Assembly: GCF_003369915.1 (NCBI RefSeq)
Contig: NC_046673.1
Location: forward strand, 20,141,718 to 20,205,717
Direction: 5' to 3'
Source: Drosophila miranda
Taxonomy: Eukaryota > Arthropoda > Insecta > Diptera > Drosophilidae
DNA: 64,000 nt
Positions 49,699 to 61,919 of this stretch are shown here, piece by piece (within the stretch, counting starts at the first letter, position 1; every line of letters begins with the position of its first letter). The notes beneath the pieces are model-generated. The model saw only the letters and a list, made by a program, of their open reading frames with translations. It ran no database searches and had not been told where the DNA came from. Both the position numbers and the translations under genes were made by a program.

Positions 49699-50058
49699 TT
49701 AATTGGAAAATTTCCTCAAAGCATAGACTAAGGTGCCTGCAATCATTTTAGCAATCACCAATGTCGCCTGGTGTAGCATAACTACCACATCTTTGGATGC
49801 GACTTCAGAGCGAAAAATGGCCACGACAAGGACCACAATGACGGCCGCGCAGAACAGCGAGAGCACCAGCCGCAACAACCAAATTATAATATACCACATG
49901 ATCAGGAAGAGCACTACGCAGCCGATGAGCGAGCCCAGGTCCGACGCCATCGATAGCTGGCTCAAAAAGTCATAGATAGTCTTGTAGAACGGGCCGTTCT
50001 CCAACTGGCCCAAAGCCTGAGATTTGGGTGGGTTTTCGAAGCTGGCAGCTGGCTCCAT
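49699..50058 (-). CDS. Small two-helix membrane protein, unit 3 copy (119 aa)
   Basis: Identical protein to the other units; intact. Confidence 0.7.
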   Translation of the reverse strand: MEPAASFENPPKSQALGQLENGPFYKTIYDFLSQLSMASDLGSLIGCVVLFLIMWYIIIWLLRLVLSLFCAAVIVVLVVAIFRSEVASKDVVVMLHQATLVIAKMIAGTLVYALRKFSN

Positions 50059-50461
50059 TTTCAAATTTTCGTTTGTATATTTTTGGAAAATATTTTTGGG
50101 ATCTAAACTGAGGTAAACTCCAAACTTGAATGGATTGTCCAAACATTTATTGTTATATTTTTGCCTATTTGGTGATTACATTTTTGGTTTGTTTGAATAT
50201 TTGGAATAATAGATGTATGAAAGTAAAACGGTTAGTGGCATGGCATTTCTTTTGCCTGGCTTCATTTCTCGTACCTTTTCTAAAGGTAATAAGGTAATGT
50301 ACCACTTAGAGCCACCAACGACATGGTGATGAATCACAACTGGTTAATATGCGTAAGACCACATCGCAGTTGTTTGTTTGCTTTGAGCGCCTTACGAGTT
50401 ACAAAAAAAAAATACAAAAAAAACCAAAAAATAGAAAACTTATAGTTAACTGAGTGTTGTG

Positions 50462-53400
50462 TTATTCCATTTGGTCCCAGCTGCCGGTACTGCGGCGCTT
50501 GACTTGAATGCCCAGCTGTTCCTCGCCATATCGATCGAGGTAGTTCAACAGCCAGCGTGTGAACTCATCCATGTACGGATCAATGTGGGAAATCACACTG
50601 AATGTCTCCATTGATGGTGCGGGCATCTCTTGGGCACCAAATATTTTCTGCACAAAGTGCTCGCAATGAAAAATGGCTACGATCACATCCGCTTCGAGGA
50701 CTTCCAACCGCATCGCCAGCTTGGCAAACGACTCGGCGAACTGTTTCAGCACAATATACGTGGCAAAGAACAAGAGAGAGGGTGACAGGTATATTAGGTA
50801 TGGTAGTACTCCATCAATTAGAAGAGGATAGATAGATCCGCTCACTTGGTCGCTGCTTGCGTGAGATCACATAGTATTTTTGCAGCAAGCATTGGGCCGC
50901 ATCCCCAAAGACCACCTTGCGCTTGTGCAGCAAGCCGAGGAGCATGCGCAAATCCTCTTCAGGTACGTTCAGTCCATCCTGCTCCGTCTTCTGGCCGTCC
51001 TCGCTGTGCAGCTGGAGCAGAAAACCCCACAGGCTGTCGCTCACCTTCTCCCCCATGTAAATGGGCAGGCCAAAGATACTAAAAAGAAAGAGCGTCAATC
51101 ATTGAACTATTGATTCTGTGGTAGGAAGCGTACGGGCACAGTTTGGCAAAGGCCACTGTCTGATTGGTGGCATTCTCCGGTTGCCAGTGCGTCCAAATGG
51201 CGGCCTCGAGTGGCTGCTCGCCCTGGGTCTGCGGCACGGGCACCGCTCCGTTCTCGATAGCCTTCTCCAGCTGTTCGCCATGCTCGCGGGACAGACGCGT
51301 CCAGTCACCGACATAGTAAACGCCCTGTTGGGCCATCAGCAGGGGACTGGCCACCACCCAATTGTAGCGCACGGGCAGTGCCGAGTGCGTGGCCTGCAGA
51401 CCGCCCTCGTGCGGGCCCAGGAAACGTGGCGCCAACTGACCCACACTGGACATCAGACGATTGGCCATGGTGCTGTCGGTGGCAATGATGCACAGCGAGA
51501 TGGGGGACCGCAACTCGTCCGGCTCGATGGACGCAATGCTGGCCAGCAGGACCATCTTCAAGTAGACGTAACAGTCCATGGGTACGCACTCCTGGCTAAG
51601 CTGGGCGCTCAGGGCATAGATAAAGGCATAGTCCGAGTACTGCGAGCATATCAGTTGATACAACTTTTTCACGCTCGACGGCGCAAAGTTGAGGTCCGGC
51701 TTTGGGTGGGCTTCATTGGCTGGCCGCCGGCTAAAGAGCTGATGCCGAGCCACTGTCGAAGAACTCGATTGTCCTGGAGGAGCCGCAGTTGGGAGAGACT
51801 TGATTGCACTGTGAACTGTGCCATGTGTGTCTGGGTCTTCTTTGTCAATTTCAATATCAATTCCAACCATTGCCTGTTGGTTGTTGTCCTCCAAGTCCAT
51901 ATTGAGGAGCGGGCGGCTGTGCATTATATCCCTGGCCAAATCCCTCTGACTGAGGTTCCATCCCTCCTCCCATCGCTGCGCACGGGTAGAATTGCCGAGG
52001 GGGGATTGGGCATTGTTCGTATCCAGGATTTGGTGTGTATGCTGGCCAATATCGTGGTCCGTTTTGAGGTTGTCCATCGCGTGTTTGTTGTCCATAAAAT
52101 CCTGCTGCAGCAGGTTGCTCATTGAAGTAATATTTTGTTCCTGGTTTTGGTACAAAGAACTCATGGGACAACGGTAAATGTCCGAATTTTGGCACAAAGA
52201 CACCACTTCTGTCTCCTGGGACGCGAATATATACGATGGGTTTGATTCTTTGTGGTACCAAGAACTGAGGGATGGCAATTCCTGGCTGGGACCTGATATA
52301 GAGGATGGCAGTCCGAAACCATCCAACTGTGTAGTAGTAGCCACAGCATGATCTGTCCCCGTTCCCACCCCAGTGATTGGGAGGCTGGCAAGCCGAAAAA
52401 CCGACTGGTTCAACATCGGGTGGCAGTTCTCCATGGGCGCAGGGGGCTGCGGCGGCAGTCGATCTTCCCGTGCCAATATTTCGCCTGTCTGTGGGCGATA
52501 GACTACCTGGGATGTTATAACATTCTTTGGAATATCAATCCGTTCAGGCACCAAAAGCACTTCTATGGGCAATAACCATGGATTTGAAGCCAATGCCTCA
52601 GGAGCAAAGGATGGAATAGCCGATAGTATAATCGGATTCGGACCAGGAGCCGAATAAGTAGATGGAGCCGGAGCCGGAGCCTGAGGTGCTGGAGCACTGC
52701 AATAATAGTTGTATGGCAACGGTTGCGGTTGCGGCATGGGATTTTCCATTTTCATCAAATCCTTTGCCGCAATGGAGCCTATCTTGCGTCGGGGACGGCG
52801 GGTCTGAAATCGGTAGGCTTATGATAAGGTGTGTACCTCAGATTGGTTGTAGTACATCACTTACGAAGTTCATTCTGGCACGCTGAGTGGCCTCTGCTTC
52901 CTGGGCCTGTGGTCCTATTCCCCAATCGTGTATGGCAGTGCCAGTGTTTGTGTTTTCACTAGCAGAGAGTGAAAAGGCATCGGCATCGGCATCATTCAGA
53001 GGATGATCGAGTAAAGCCCGGCCCTGGTCAAGAGCCTCAGGCTGCTCCAGCTGCTGCCATGTGCTCTGTATTTTTGTGGGCAGCGAGCTTAGCCATTTGG
53101 CTACCGATTCGAGCTTGTCGGGCTTTAAAGGTAGCGCCGGATCGTGCCAATATGCATCCTCATTAGCCAGAGGAGCCCTCATCTTGGCTCCAACAATTGA
53201 AAGTGGATGTTCGCATGCGTTTTCAACAGTCTGGACTGTTAGCGACGGTGCCTGTTCGGCTTTACTTGGAGCACCTTCGATATCGTCAGAGTCCCAGTCG
53301 AATGCTGGCAGAGTGGCAGCCACAGATGTAGAGTTTGATGGCTTTTGATCGTTGTCTTGAGACGTTGGGGTTAGAATAGGGGTAACAATGCTGGTGTGAC

Positions 53401-53609
53401 TGAATTCGTTTGATCCAGTGATCGTGCTGTAAAGGGAAAACTCGTTGGAATCTAGACCCTTTCATCGTCAAAGGCGCACCACACACTTACCCAACGGAAC
53501 CGACCGGATTCGAGGTATTTTGCGGCTCCTCGTCGCTGCAGAAATATTCATTGAGTGGGACAGCAGCCGTACCCTGGCGGCGTGCCCCTAGGCGCTTTTT
53601 AGATGACAT
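50462..53609 (-). pseudogene. mei-218: mei-218 copy 3, last acceptor deleted
   Basis: Has the six-G run, so exon 3 (52803-51134) stays open from the N-terminal part through the MCM-like region, three codons longer than copy 4. The 21-bp deletion at the last splice acceptor (near 50761) is still present, so the C-terminal ~105 residues cannot be joined by normal splicing. Otherwise intact; a truncated protein of about 875 residues is possible. Confidence 0.65.
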
Positions 53610-55801
53610 GCTTCAAAGCTGTAATTCGTAGATCCGGAAAAATGCCCAGTGATTAGGTATTTGGCTCCCAACTTCAGGTCGCAGGTGTAGGCATATGCTA
53701 AACCAAAGCATAGGATCGTATCAGTTGGGTTAAGAGAAGGAATGGTTACTCGGAGAACTCACCTCTAAGCCGTACTATGGTAGGGCGATGGATACGGTCA
53801 ACGGAGCGCGGCGTCTGAACGCAGGAGCTGGGCAGAATGGCTAGCAGGCGATAGGTCTCTGTTACTCTCAATTTTTGGTATTCACTCATGGGCCGCGAGC
53901 AATTGGGGCACAATGGCGCTAAGGGAGAGGGGTGCACGTTGATATTACTATGGGAGGCATGGGTTGTGGCAGGTGTGTGTCGTGCAGCTAAGCGGTAAGA
54001 TGCACATACCATCTGTGGCGCTGGTTTGCAGTGCGTTGCGCATGCACCCGCTGCCGCAGTACCAAGTCGATTGGAGGCTACACGCGGATGAAGAAAGAAG
54101 AGAATATCGCTTAGGAAAGAGACAGAGAGAGAGAGAGAGAGGGTGAGGGGGAGAGGGGGAGAGGGGGAGGGGGGAATCGACTGTCACCGATTTCGCTTAC
54201 ACCAGTGTCTCAGTTGGGGTATAGGCCGAAAGGATGCCCTGGACCAGGGACAGGCCGAGGCGTAGCGAATGCGCGGCCGGATCGAACAGCGCCACTGTGC
54301 GTGCAACTGGCCAATGTCGATTGGCTTGAGGCCGGCTACCTTCAATTGGTCCCGCACTAGGCCGTACACCGAATACTTGACGGCTAGGCCAAACTGCAGG
54401 GGCTCTTCGACAATGAGCGGCAACAGCGATGGAGCATGCGTCAACAGATCAGCGTAGATAAAGTCGAGGCGCAGCAGCAATGGCGTCAGCAGTTTTTCGG
54501 GTGTGCGTGTGCGTGTGCGTCTGTAGTCCTCGATGAATGCTGCAACGGTCCCTTCGACTATTTTCAGCAAATGTGTCTCGCGGCAGAATTTTTCCACTAA
54601 CTTTTGCTCTTGGAACCTAAGCAGCGTGCGGCCATATAAAACATTCAAGTGTCAAATAACATTGAAGTGCAATTTGAATGTTAGTTCAAGACAGGGGGTG
54701 TCTCATAATTCATCGACATTTCTTGCATACTCACTGACTAAAGCGTTGGCGCAAAATGTCGTCGTCTCCGACGTTCGAAAGATTCTCGTTTCCATCTGCA
54801 GACGTCTCTGGAGGAGCGTCATTTTGAGGGGTATTAATACTGGAGAAATTGGCTCCATTAGCCGCCATCGGCCTTTAAAAAAAAGAAAAACCAATTTAAA
54901 TCTACAGCCCAAGGTTTGGATCTAAGGACACACTCACGGATCGGTATCTGTCGGTTCTGGTGTTGGTGAATTTAGCAGCTTATCGGGATTTGCAGCGATG
55001 GTATAACCAAATATCTGAGTTAATTGTACGCCAGGGCGGAATAGCTGATTGTATCCAAGTTCAGCGGTATTTGGTATTTTTGGATTCTCGTAATTTTGGA
55101 GGGTTCTATTATCAGAGCCATTGGACCCAGCTGGACCGTCGAATTGATGGCTCTGACTGGAAAAAGAAAGACACCATTCAATCTACAGCCTGAGGGGGGA
55201 TCTAAGGACACACTCACGGATTGGTATCTGTCGGGTTTGGTGGATTTGACTCCCGACGAGAACGATTGGATCCAACTGCAGAAGCGGATGGCCTGTCGCC
55301 ATTTCGACGGGATTTGTTACCAGAACGATTGGATCCAACTGCAGCTATGGATGTCTGATCGTTATATTGATGAGCACTATTACGAGAGCGATTGGATCCA
55401 TAAGTCGCCATCGGCCTGTACAAGAAAAACATCATTAAATCTACAGCCTACAGAAGAATCTAAGGACACTCTCACGGCTTGGTATCGGTCGGATTAAATG
55501 GATTTGAGCGATGGAGTCCAACAGCAGAGGGTGAAAGCTTTCCTACATTTCGACGGGCATTATTGCAAGATCGATTGGATGGCTGATCATTACGAGAGCG
55601 ACTGGATCCATTAGTCGCCATCGGCCTGTTCAAGAAAAACTCATTTAAATCTACGCCCAAGCAATGGATCGAAGAACACACTCACGGATTCGGGTCACAG
55701 GTCGGATCTGTCGGATTTGAATCGTCATCGTGGCGCAAGAATTCGTTCAGCGACAAAGTTGTACCACGGCGCCGTGCGCCTGGGTTCTTTTTAGGAGGCA
55801 T
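53588..55801 (-). pseudogene. Chimeric mei-218L::mei-217 gene 3, 31-bp deletion
   Basis: mei-218L exons from unit 4 (start 55801) are fused across the junction near 54788 to mei-217. In mei-217 exon 2 a 31-bp deletion after 54289 (GATCGAACAGC runs straight into GCCACTGTGCG) removes the codons for VVGLPYSPNL and frameshifts the end of the exon, so the zinc-ribbon part is lost. Confidence 0.65.
54782..54794. other. Unit 3/unit 4 duplication junction
   Basis: The same fused string as at 38709 and 46692. Confidence 0.9.
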
Positions 55802-56736
55802 GGCTGGAAGTAGTTCAACAAAATGTTAAAACAAAAAAAGCACAAACAACAAACCGTCCAGTTGCACGTCAGGCAGGCAGGCGTTACCCCTGACTCACGG
55901 CCCGCTAGAAGGCGCAGGCGCAGGCGCGGCGACAATCAACGGCAACAGCGATGGCGTCTCCGTCACCAGATCGACGTAGAACAACACAATTTGAAGCTCA
56001 CCAGGCTCGCCCTACGAATGTTGCACGAAAAATATGTATGCACAGTTCAGTTGCCGCGGCAAGTATTATTTTCGGCCGAATATTTGCCCTAGACTTTGCT
56101 AAACAGCGTGCGGTGCGGCACTTTGTATTTTTGTAGTGTATACCGCGAAAACTACTCTGGTTTTTTTCACGACGATATATGTATGTATAGTTTGTTCAAT
56201 TTAAAAATGTTTACAAATTTTTCGTATGCGTCAGCATATGGAAAAATACAGCTGATAAATAGTTTAGTTAAATTCTATGGGTACTTGCTGATTAATTGAT
56301 TGGCTTGAAACGTTCACGGTTTTGCTTCTACTTGACAGTAAGCTCTGCAAAGGGCGCAGGGTTGCAATGCGAACGTTTCGACCGGAACTGGCGAATGGCA
56401 AATGAAGTTCTAGAATGTTCCATTGCCAAAGCCACACATACATGTGTACATATATCTGCACATATTCACATATGTGTGTGCGCAGTCAGCTTGAAAAATT
56501 TTCCTAACTTCGTGTCCGTCACAAATATTCCTTCGACGTTTTTGGACGTGTGCTCAGTGGTTTATTGAAAATTAATTATTAATTAAATAATTCTAAAGGT
56601 AATAATTAAATCGATCAAATCGAAAGGAAGAAAACTTCCCATTTTCACGAAAAGGTCACGAGAAATACGCTTTCGAAGTCTTGAAGCCAAATACTGAGTC
56701 TATTTCGTTCCAGGTCGTAGTAATACCGCAGCACCC

Positions 56737-57198
56737 ATGGATATGGAAGCCGGGCCTGAGCCGAGCTGCTCAAAGCGAAGCAACGGGAATGATCCAGCCG
56801 ATGATAAGGATAACGAGATGAGCGTTAAGCGCAGCCGCCCCGACGATTCGAATGAATCCTTGTCCCTGCCTGCCGCTCCGGTTGCTGGAGCACAGGACAG
56901 CGCAATGGATTACGAGATGCAGGAGCAGCAGCAGGAGCAGCAGCAGGAGCAGCAGCAGGAGCAGCAGCAGGAGCAGCCGCAGGAGCAGCCGCAGGAGCAG
57001 CCGCAGGAGCAGCCGCAGGAGCAGCAGCAGCAGCAGGCTCCGTTTCCGCAGCAGGGTCCGTATCCTCTGGGGCTGCCGTATTTCATTATCCATTGCCCAG
57101 TACATCCGAATCGCGTATATGTGTTTCACTGGGCTACACTTCGTCATTTTGCCTACAATATGCCATTTAATGATAAATATCATGGACGTGACGACTAA
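56737..57198 (+). CDS. E/Q-repeat protein, unit 4 copy (153 aa)
   Basis: Longest E/Q tract. Starts MDMEAG rather than MDIEAG and has RVYVFHW for RVDVFHW in the tail. Frame intact; function unknown. Confidence 0.65.
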   Translation: MDMEAGPEPSCSKRSNGNDPADDKDNEMSVKRSRPDDSNESLSLPAAPVAGAQDSAMDYEMQEQQQEQQQEQQQEQQQEQPQEQPQEQPQEQPQEQQQQQAPFPQQGPYPLGLPYFIIHCPVHPNRVYVFHWATLRHFAYNMPFNDKYHGRDD

Positions 57199-57623
57199 AC
57201 ATATCCCCTCGAAAGAAAAACTGCCAGAAACAGGTGGAACAATAATAAATCTACAAACCAAAAAGGGAGTAAAAATAGCAAACGGGCAACGATGAACTAT
57301 CAATAATAAAATATATAAATTTGTATTTATTCCACAAGGAATTATACCCATTCAAGAAAAAACAAAAGAATAGTATTGTACCTCTACTTAATATGCAAAC
57401 ATCAATCAATTCTTGACTAACTCCTGTTTCGCTGAATGCTTTCATCTTTCCATACTTTCTCTTACCTATACGACAATTACTGGCGGAGGTAATGATCCAT
57501 TTATCCCTAAATAATCCCTTTGATGATATGTATTGTAGCCATCATATTGTGGGACTATTATTGCAAACCAATGCGGAAGGCTGACCACAGAACGGATCCC
57601 TTGGGAGACAAAGACAAAGACTT

Positions 57624-58177
57624 CAAAGACAACAAAGATTCATTCCCCCACAACACAATGTTTCACAATTTAATTAATTAATTAAATATTTTCCATATAT
57701 TGCAATGCTGTAAACTGGATTAATTGGAAAATTTCCTCAAAGCATAGACTAAGGTGCCTGCAATCATTTTAGCAATCACCAATGTCGCCTGGTGTAGCAT
57801 AACTACCACATCTTTGGATGCGACTTCAGAGCGAAAAATGGCCACGACAAGGACCACAATGACGGCCGCGCAGAACAGCGAGAGCACCAGCCGCAACAAC
57901 CAAAGACAACAAAGATTCATTCCCCCACAACACAATGTTTCACAATTTAATTAATTAATTAAATATTTTCCATATATTGCAATGCTGTAAACTGGATTAA
58001 TTGGAAAATTTCCTCAAAGCATAGACTAAGGTGCCTGCAATCATTTTAGCAATCACCAATGTCGCCTGGTGTAGCATAACTACCACATCTTTGGATGCGA
58101 CTTCAGAGCGAAAAATGGCCACGACAAGGACCACAATGACGGCCGCGCAGAACAGCGAGAGCACCAGCCGCAACAAC
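57624..58177. repeat. 277-bp local tandem duplication in unit 4
   Basis: The segment starting CAAAGACAACAAAGATTC at 57624 recurs at 57901 with matching sequence through about 58177. It copies the 3' UTR and the last ~60 codons of the membrane-protein gene, leaving a 5'-truncated second gene end at 57720-57900. Short AAAGAC words flank it (57610-57630), which may have aided the slip. Confidence 0.85.
57720..57902 (-). pseudogene. Truncated second copy of the small membrane-protein gene
   Basis: Encodes only the second hydrophobic helix and the tail ending ALRKFSN, created by the 277-bp duplication. No start of its own from the parent gene. Confidence 0.8.
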
Positions 58178-58356
58178 CAAATTATAATATACCACATGAT
58201 CAGGAAGAGCACTACGCAGCCGATGAGCGAGCCCAGGTCCGACGCCATCGATAGCTGGCTCAAAAAGTCATAGATAGTCTTGTAGAACGGGCCGTTCTCC
58301 AACTGGCCCAAAGCCTGAGATTTGGGTGGGTTTTCGAAGCTGGCAGCTGGCTCCAT
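57997..58356 (-). CDS. Small two-helix membrane protein, unit 4 copy (119 aa)
   Basis: Identical protein to the other units. A base change upstream (GATGACATT for GATTACATT) opens the frame further 5' in this copy only, which I regard as incidental. Its original 3' UTR is interrupted by the local duplication. Confidence 0.7.
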   Translation of the reverse strand: MEPAASFENPPKSQALGQLENGPFYKTIYDFLSQLSMASDLGSLIGCVVLFLIMWYIIIWLLRLVLSLFCAAVIVVLVVAIFRSEVASKDVVVMLHQATLVIAKMIAGTLVYALRKFSN

Positions 58357-58759
58357 TTTCAAATTTTCGTTTGTATATTTTTGGAAAATATTTTTGGGAT
58401 CTAAACTGAGGTAAACTCCAAACTTGAATGGATTGTCCAAACATTTATTGTTATATTTTTGCCTATTTGGTGATGACATTTTTGGTTTGTTTGAATATTT
58501 GGAATAATAGATGTATGAAAGTAAAACGGTTAGTGGCATGGCATTTCTTTTGCCTGGCTTCATTTCTCGTACCTTTTCTAAAGGTAATAAGGTAATGTAC
58601 CACTTAGAGCCACCAACGACATGGTGATGAATCACAACTGGTTAATATGCGTAAGACCACATCGCAGTTGTTTGTTTGCTTTGAGCGCCTTACGAGTTAC
58701 AAAAAAAAAATACAAAAAAAACCAAAAAATAGAAAACTTATAGTTAACTGAGTGTTGTG

Positions 58760-61700
58760 TTATTCCATTTGGTCCCAGCTGCCGGTACTGCGGCGCTTGA
58801 CTTGAATGCCCAGCTGTTCCTCGCCATATCGATCGAGGTAGTTCAACAGCCAGCGTGTGAACTCATCCATGTACGGATCAATGTGGGAAATCACACTGAA
58901 TGTCTCCATTGATGGTGCGGGCATCTCTTGGGCACCAAATATTTTCTGCACAAAGTGCTCGCAATGAAAAATGGCTACGATCACATCCGCTTCGAGGACT
59001 TCCAACCGCATCGCCAGCTTGGCAAACGACTCGGCGAACTGTTTCAGCACAATATACGTCTTGCTAGAGAATACAGCTGTGGCAAAGAACAAGAGAGAGG
59101 GTGACAGTTATATTAGGTATGGTAGTACTCCATCAATTAGAAGAGGATAGATAGATCCGCTCACTTGGTCGCTGCTTGCGTGAGATCACATAGTATTTTT
59201 GCAGCAAGAATTGGGCCGCATCCCCAAAGACCACCTTGCGCTTGTGCAGCAAGCCGAGGAGCATGCGCAAATCCTCTTCAGGTACGTTCAGTCCATCCTG
59301 CTCCGTCTTCTGGCCGTCCTCGCTGTGCAGCTGGAGCAGAAAACCCCACAGGCTGTCGCTCACCTTCTCCCCCATGTAAATGGGCAGGCCAAAGATACTA
59401 AAAAGAAAGAGCGTCAATCATTGAACTATTGATTCTGTGGTAGGAAGCGTACGGGCACAGTTTGGCAAAGGCCACTGTCTGATTGGTGGCATTCTCCGGT
59501 TGCCAGTGCGTCCAAATGGCGGTCTCGAGTGGCTGCTCGCCCTGGGTCTGCGGCACGGGCACCGCTCCGTTCTCGATAGCCTTCTCCAGCTGTTCGCCAT
59601 GCTCGCGGGACAGACGCGTCCAGTCACCGACATAGTAAACGCCCTGTTGGGCCATCAGCAGGGGACTGGCCACCACCCAATTGTAGCGCACGGGCAGTGC
59701 CGAGTGCGTGGCCTGCAGACCGCCCTCGTGCGGGCCCAGGAAACGTGGCGCCAACTGACCCACACTGGACATCAGACGATTGGCCATGGTGCTGTCGGTG
59801 GCAATGATGCACAGCGAGATGGGGGACCGCAACTCGTCCGGCTCGATGGACGCAATGCTGGCCAGCAGGACCATCTTCAAGTAGACGTAACAGTCCATGG
59901 GTACGCACTCCTGGCTAAGCTGGGCGCTCAGGGCATAGATAAAGGCATAGTCCGAGTACTGCGAGCATATCAGTTGATACAACTTTTTCACGCTCGACGG
60001 CGCAAAGTTGAGGTCCGGCTTTGGGTGGGCTTCATTGGCTGGCCGCCGGCTAAAGAGCTGATGCCGAGCCACTGTCGAAGAACTCGATTGTCCTGGAGGA
60101 GCCGCAGTTGGGAGAGACTTGATTGCACTGTGAACTGTGCCATGTGTGTCTGGGTCTTCTTTGTCAATTTCAATATCAATTCCAATTGCCTGTTGGTTGT
60201 TGTCCTCCAAGTCCATATTGAGGAGCGGGCGGCTGTGCATTATATCCCTGGCCAAATCCCCCTGACTGAGGTTCCATCCCTCCTCCCATCCCTGCGCACG
60301 GGTAGAATTGCCGAGGGGGGATTGGGCATTGTTCGTATCCAGGATTTGGTGTGTATGCTGGCCAATATCGTGGTCCGTTTTGAGGTTGTCCATCGCGTGT
60401 TTGTTGTCCATAAAATCCTGCTGCAGCAGGTTGCTCATTGAAGTAATATTTTGTTCCTGGTTTTGGTACAAAGAACTCATGGGACAACGGTAAATGTCCG
60501 AATTTTGGCACAAAGACACCACTTCTGTCTCCTGGGACGCGAATATATACGATGGGTTTGATTCTTTGTGGTACCAAGAACTGAGGGATGGCAATTCCTG
60601 GCTGGGACCTGATATAGAGGATGGCAGTCCGAAACCATCCAACTGTGTAGTAGTAGCCACAGCATGATCTGTCCCCGTTCCCACCCCAGTGATTGGGAGG
60701 CTGGCAAGCCGAAAAACCGACTGGTTCAACATCGGGTGGCAGTTCTCCATGGGCGCAGGGGGCTGCGGCGGCAGTCGATCTTCCCGTGCCAATATTTCGC
60801 CTGTCTGTGGGCGATAGACTACCTGGGATGTTATAACATTCTTTGGAATATCAATCCGTTCAGGCACCAAAAGCACTTCTATGGGCAATAACCCTGGATT
60901 TAAAGCCAATGCCTCAGGAGCAAAGGATGGAATAGCCGATAGTATAATCGGATTCGGACCAGGAGCCGAATAAGTAGATGGAGCCGGAGCCTGAGGTGCT
61001 GGAGCACTGCAATAATAGTTGTATGGCAACGGTTGCGGTTGCGGCATGGGATTTTCCATTTTCATCAAATCCTTTGCCGCAATGGAGCCTATCTTGCGTC
61101 GGGGACGGCGGGTCTGAAATCGGTAGGCTTATTATAAGGTGTGTACCTCAGATTGGTTGTAGTATATCACTTACGAAGTTCATTCTGGCACGCTGAGTGG
61201 CCTCTGCTTCCTGGGCCTGTGGTCCTATTCCCCAATCGTGTATGGCAGTGCCAGTGTTTGTGTTTTCACTAGCAGAGAGTGAAAAGGCATCGGCATCGGC
61301 ATCATTCAGAGGATGATCGAGTAAAGCCCGGCCCTGGTCAAGAGCCTCAGGCTGCTCCAGCTGCTGCCATGTGCTCTGTATTTTTGTGGGCAGCGAGCTT
61401 AGCCATTTGGCTATCGATTCGAGCTTATCGGGCTTTAAAGGTAGCGCCGGATCGTGCCAATATGCATCCTCATTAGCCAGAGGAGCCCTCATCTTGGCTC
61501 CAACAATTGAAAGTGGATGTTCGCATGCGTTTTCAGAAGTCTGGACTGTTAGCGACGGTGCCTGTTCGGCTTTATTTGGAGCACCTTCGATATCGTCAGA
61601 GTCCCAGTCGAATGCTGGCAGAGTGGCAGCCACAGATGTAGAGTTTGATGGCTTTTGATCGTTGTCTTGAGACGTTGGGGTTAGAATAGGGGTAACAATG

Positions 61701-61919
61701 CTGGTGTGACTGAATTCGTTTGATCCAGTGATCGTGCTGTAAAGGGAAAACTCGTTGGAATCTAGACCCTTTCATCGTCAAAGGCGCACCACACACTTAC
61801 CCAACGGAACCGACCGGATTCGAGGTATTTTGCGGCTCCTCGTCGCTGCAGAAATATTCATTGAGTGGGACAGCAGCCGTACCCTGGCGGCGTGCCCCTA
61901 GGCGCTTTTTAGATGACAT
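58760..61919 (-). CDS. mei-218: mei-218, native copy 4: MCM-like meiotic recombination protein (963 aa)
   Basis: Exons 61919-61801, 61736-61175, 61113-59453, 59397-59165 and 59076-58760 sum to 2892 nt with matching phases. In Drosophila MEI-218 acts with MEI-217 and REC (MCM8-like) to promote meiotic crossovers. The N-terminal ~600 residues are low-complexity; from about residue 603 a degenerate MCM AAA+ region follows: ATDSTMANR (about 665) where Walker A should be, GVYYVGDW (about 718) where Walker B should be, and EEDLRMLLGLLHKRKVVFGD in the fourth exon, typical of the MCM C-terminal helical region. Missing catalytic residues are normal for this family. It is the only copy with the last acceptor (CCACAG before 59076). 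Its ATG lies inside the end of mei-217. Confidence 0.88.
61898..61919 (-). other. 22-nt overlap of mei-217 stop and mei-218 start
   Basis: The mei-218 ATG (61919) precedes the mei-217 TAG (61900-61898) in another frame on the same exon. The arrangement is the same in every unit (37518/37497, 45502/45481, 53609/53588). Confidence 0.85.

Larger units (their letters stand above)
46698..54788. repeat. Tandem unit 3 (8090 bp)
   Basis: Direct repeat with the same gene order. Distinguished by the 63-nt repeat expansion in a mei-218L exon (47.17-47.36 kb), the shortest E/Q tract, and a 31-bp deletion in mei-217. Non-coding stretches at 47838-48771, 49183-49698 and 50059-50461 match those of unit 1. 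Confidence 0.95.
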
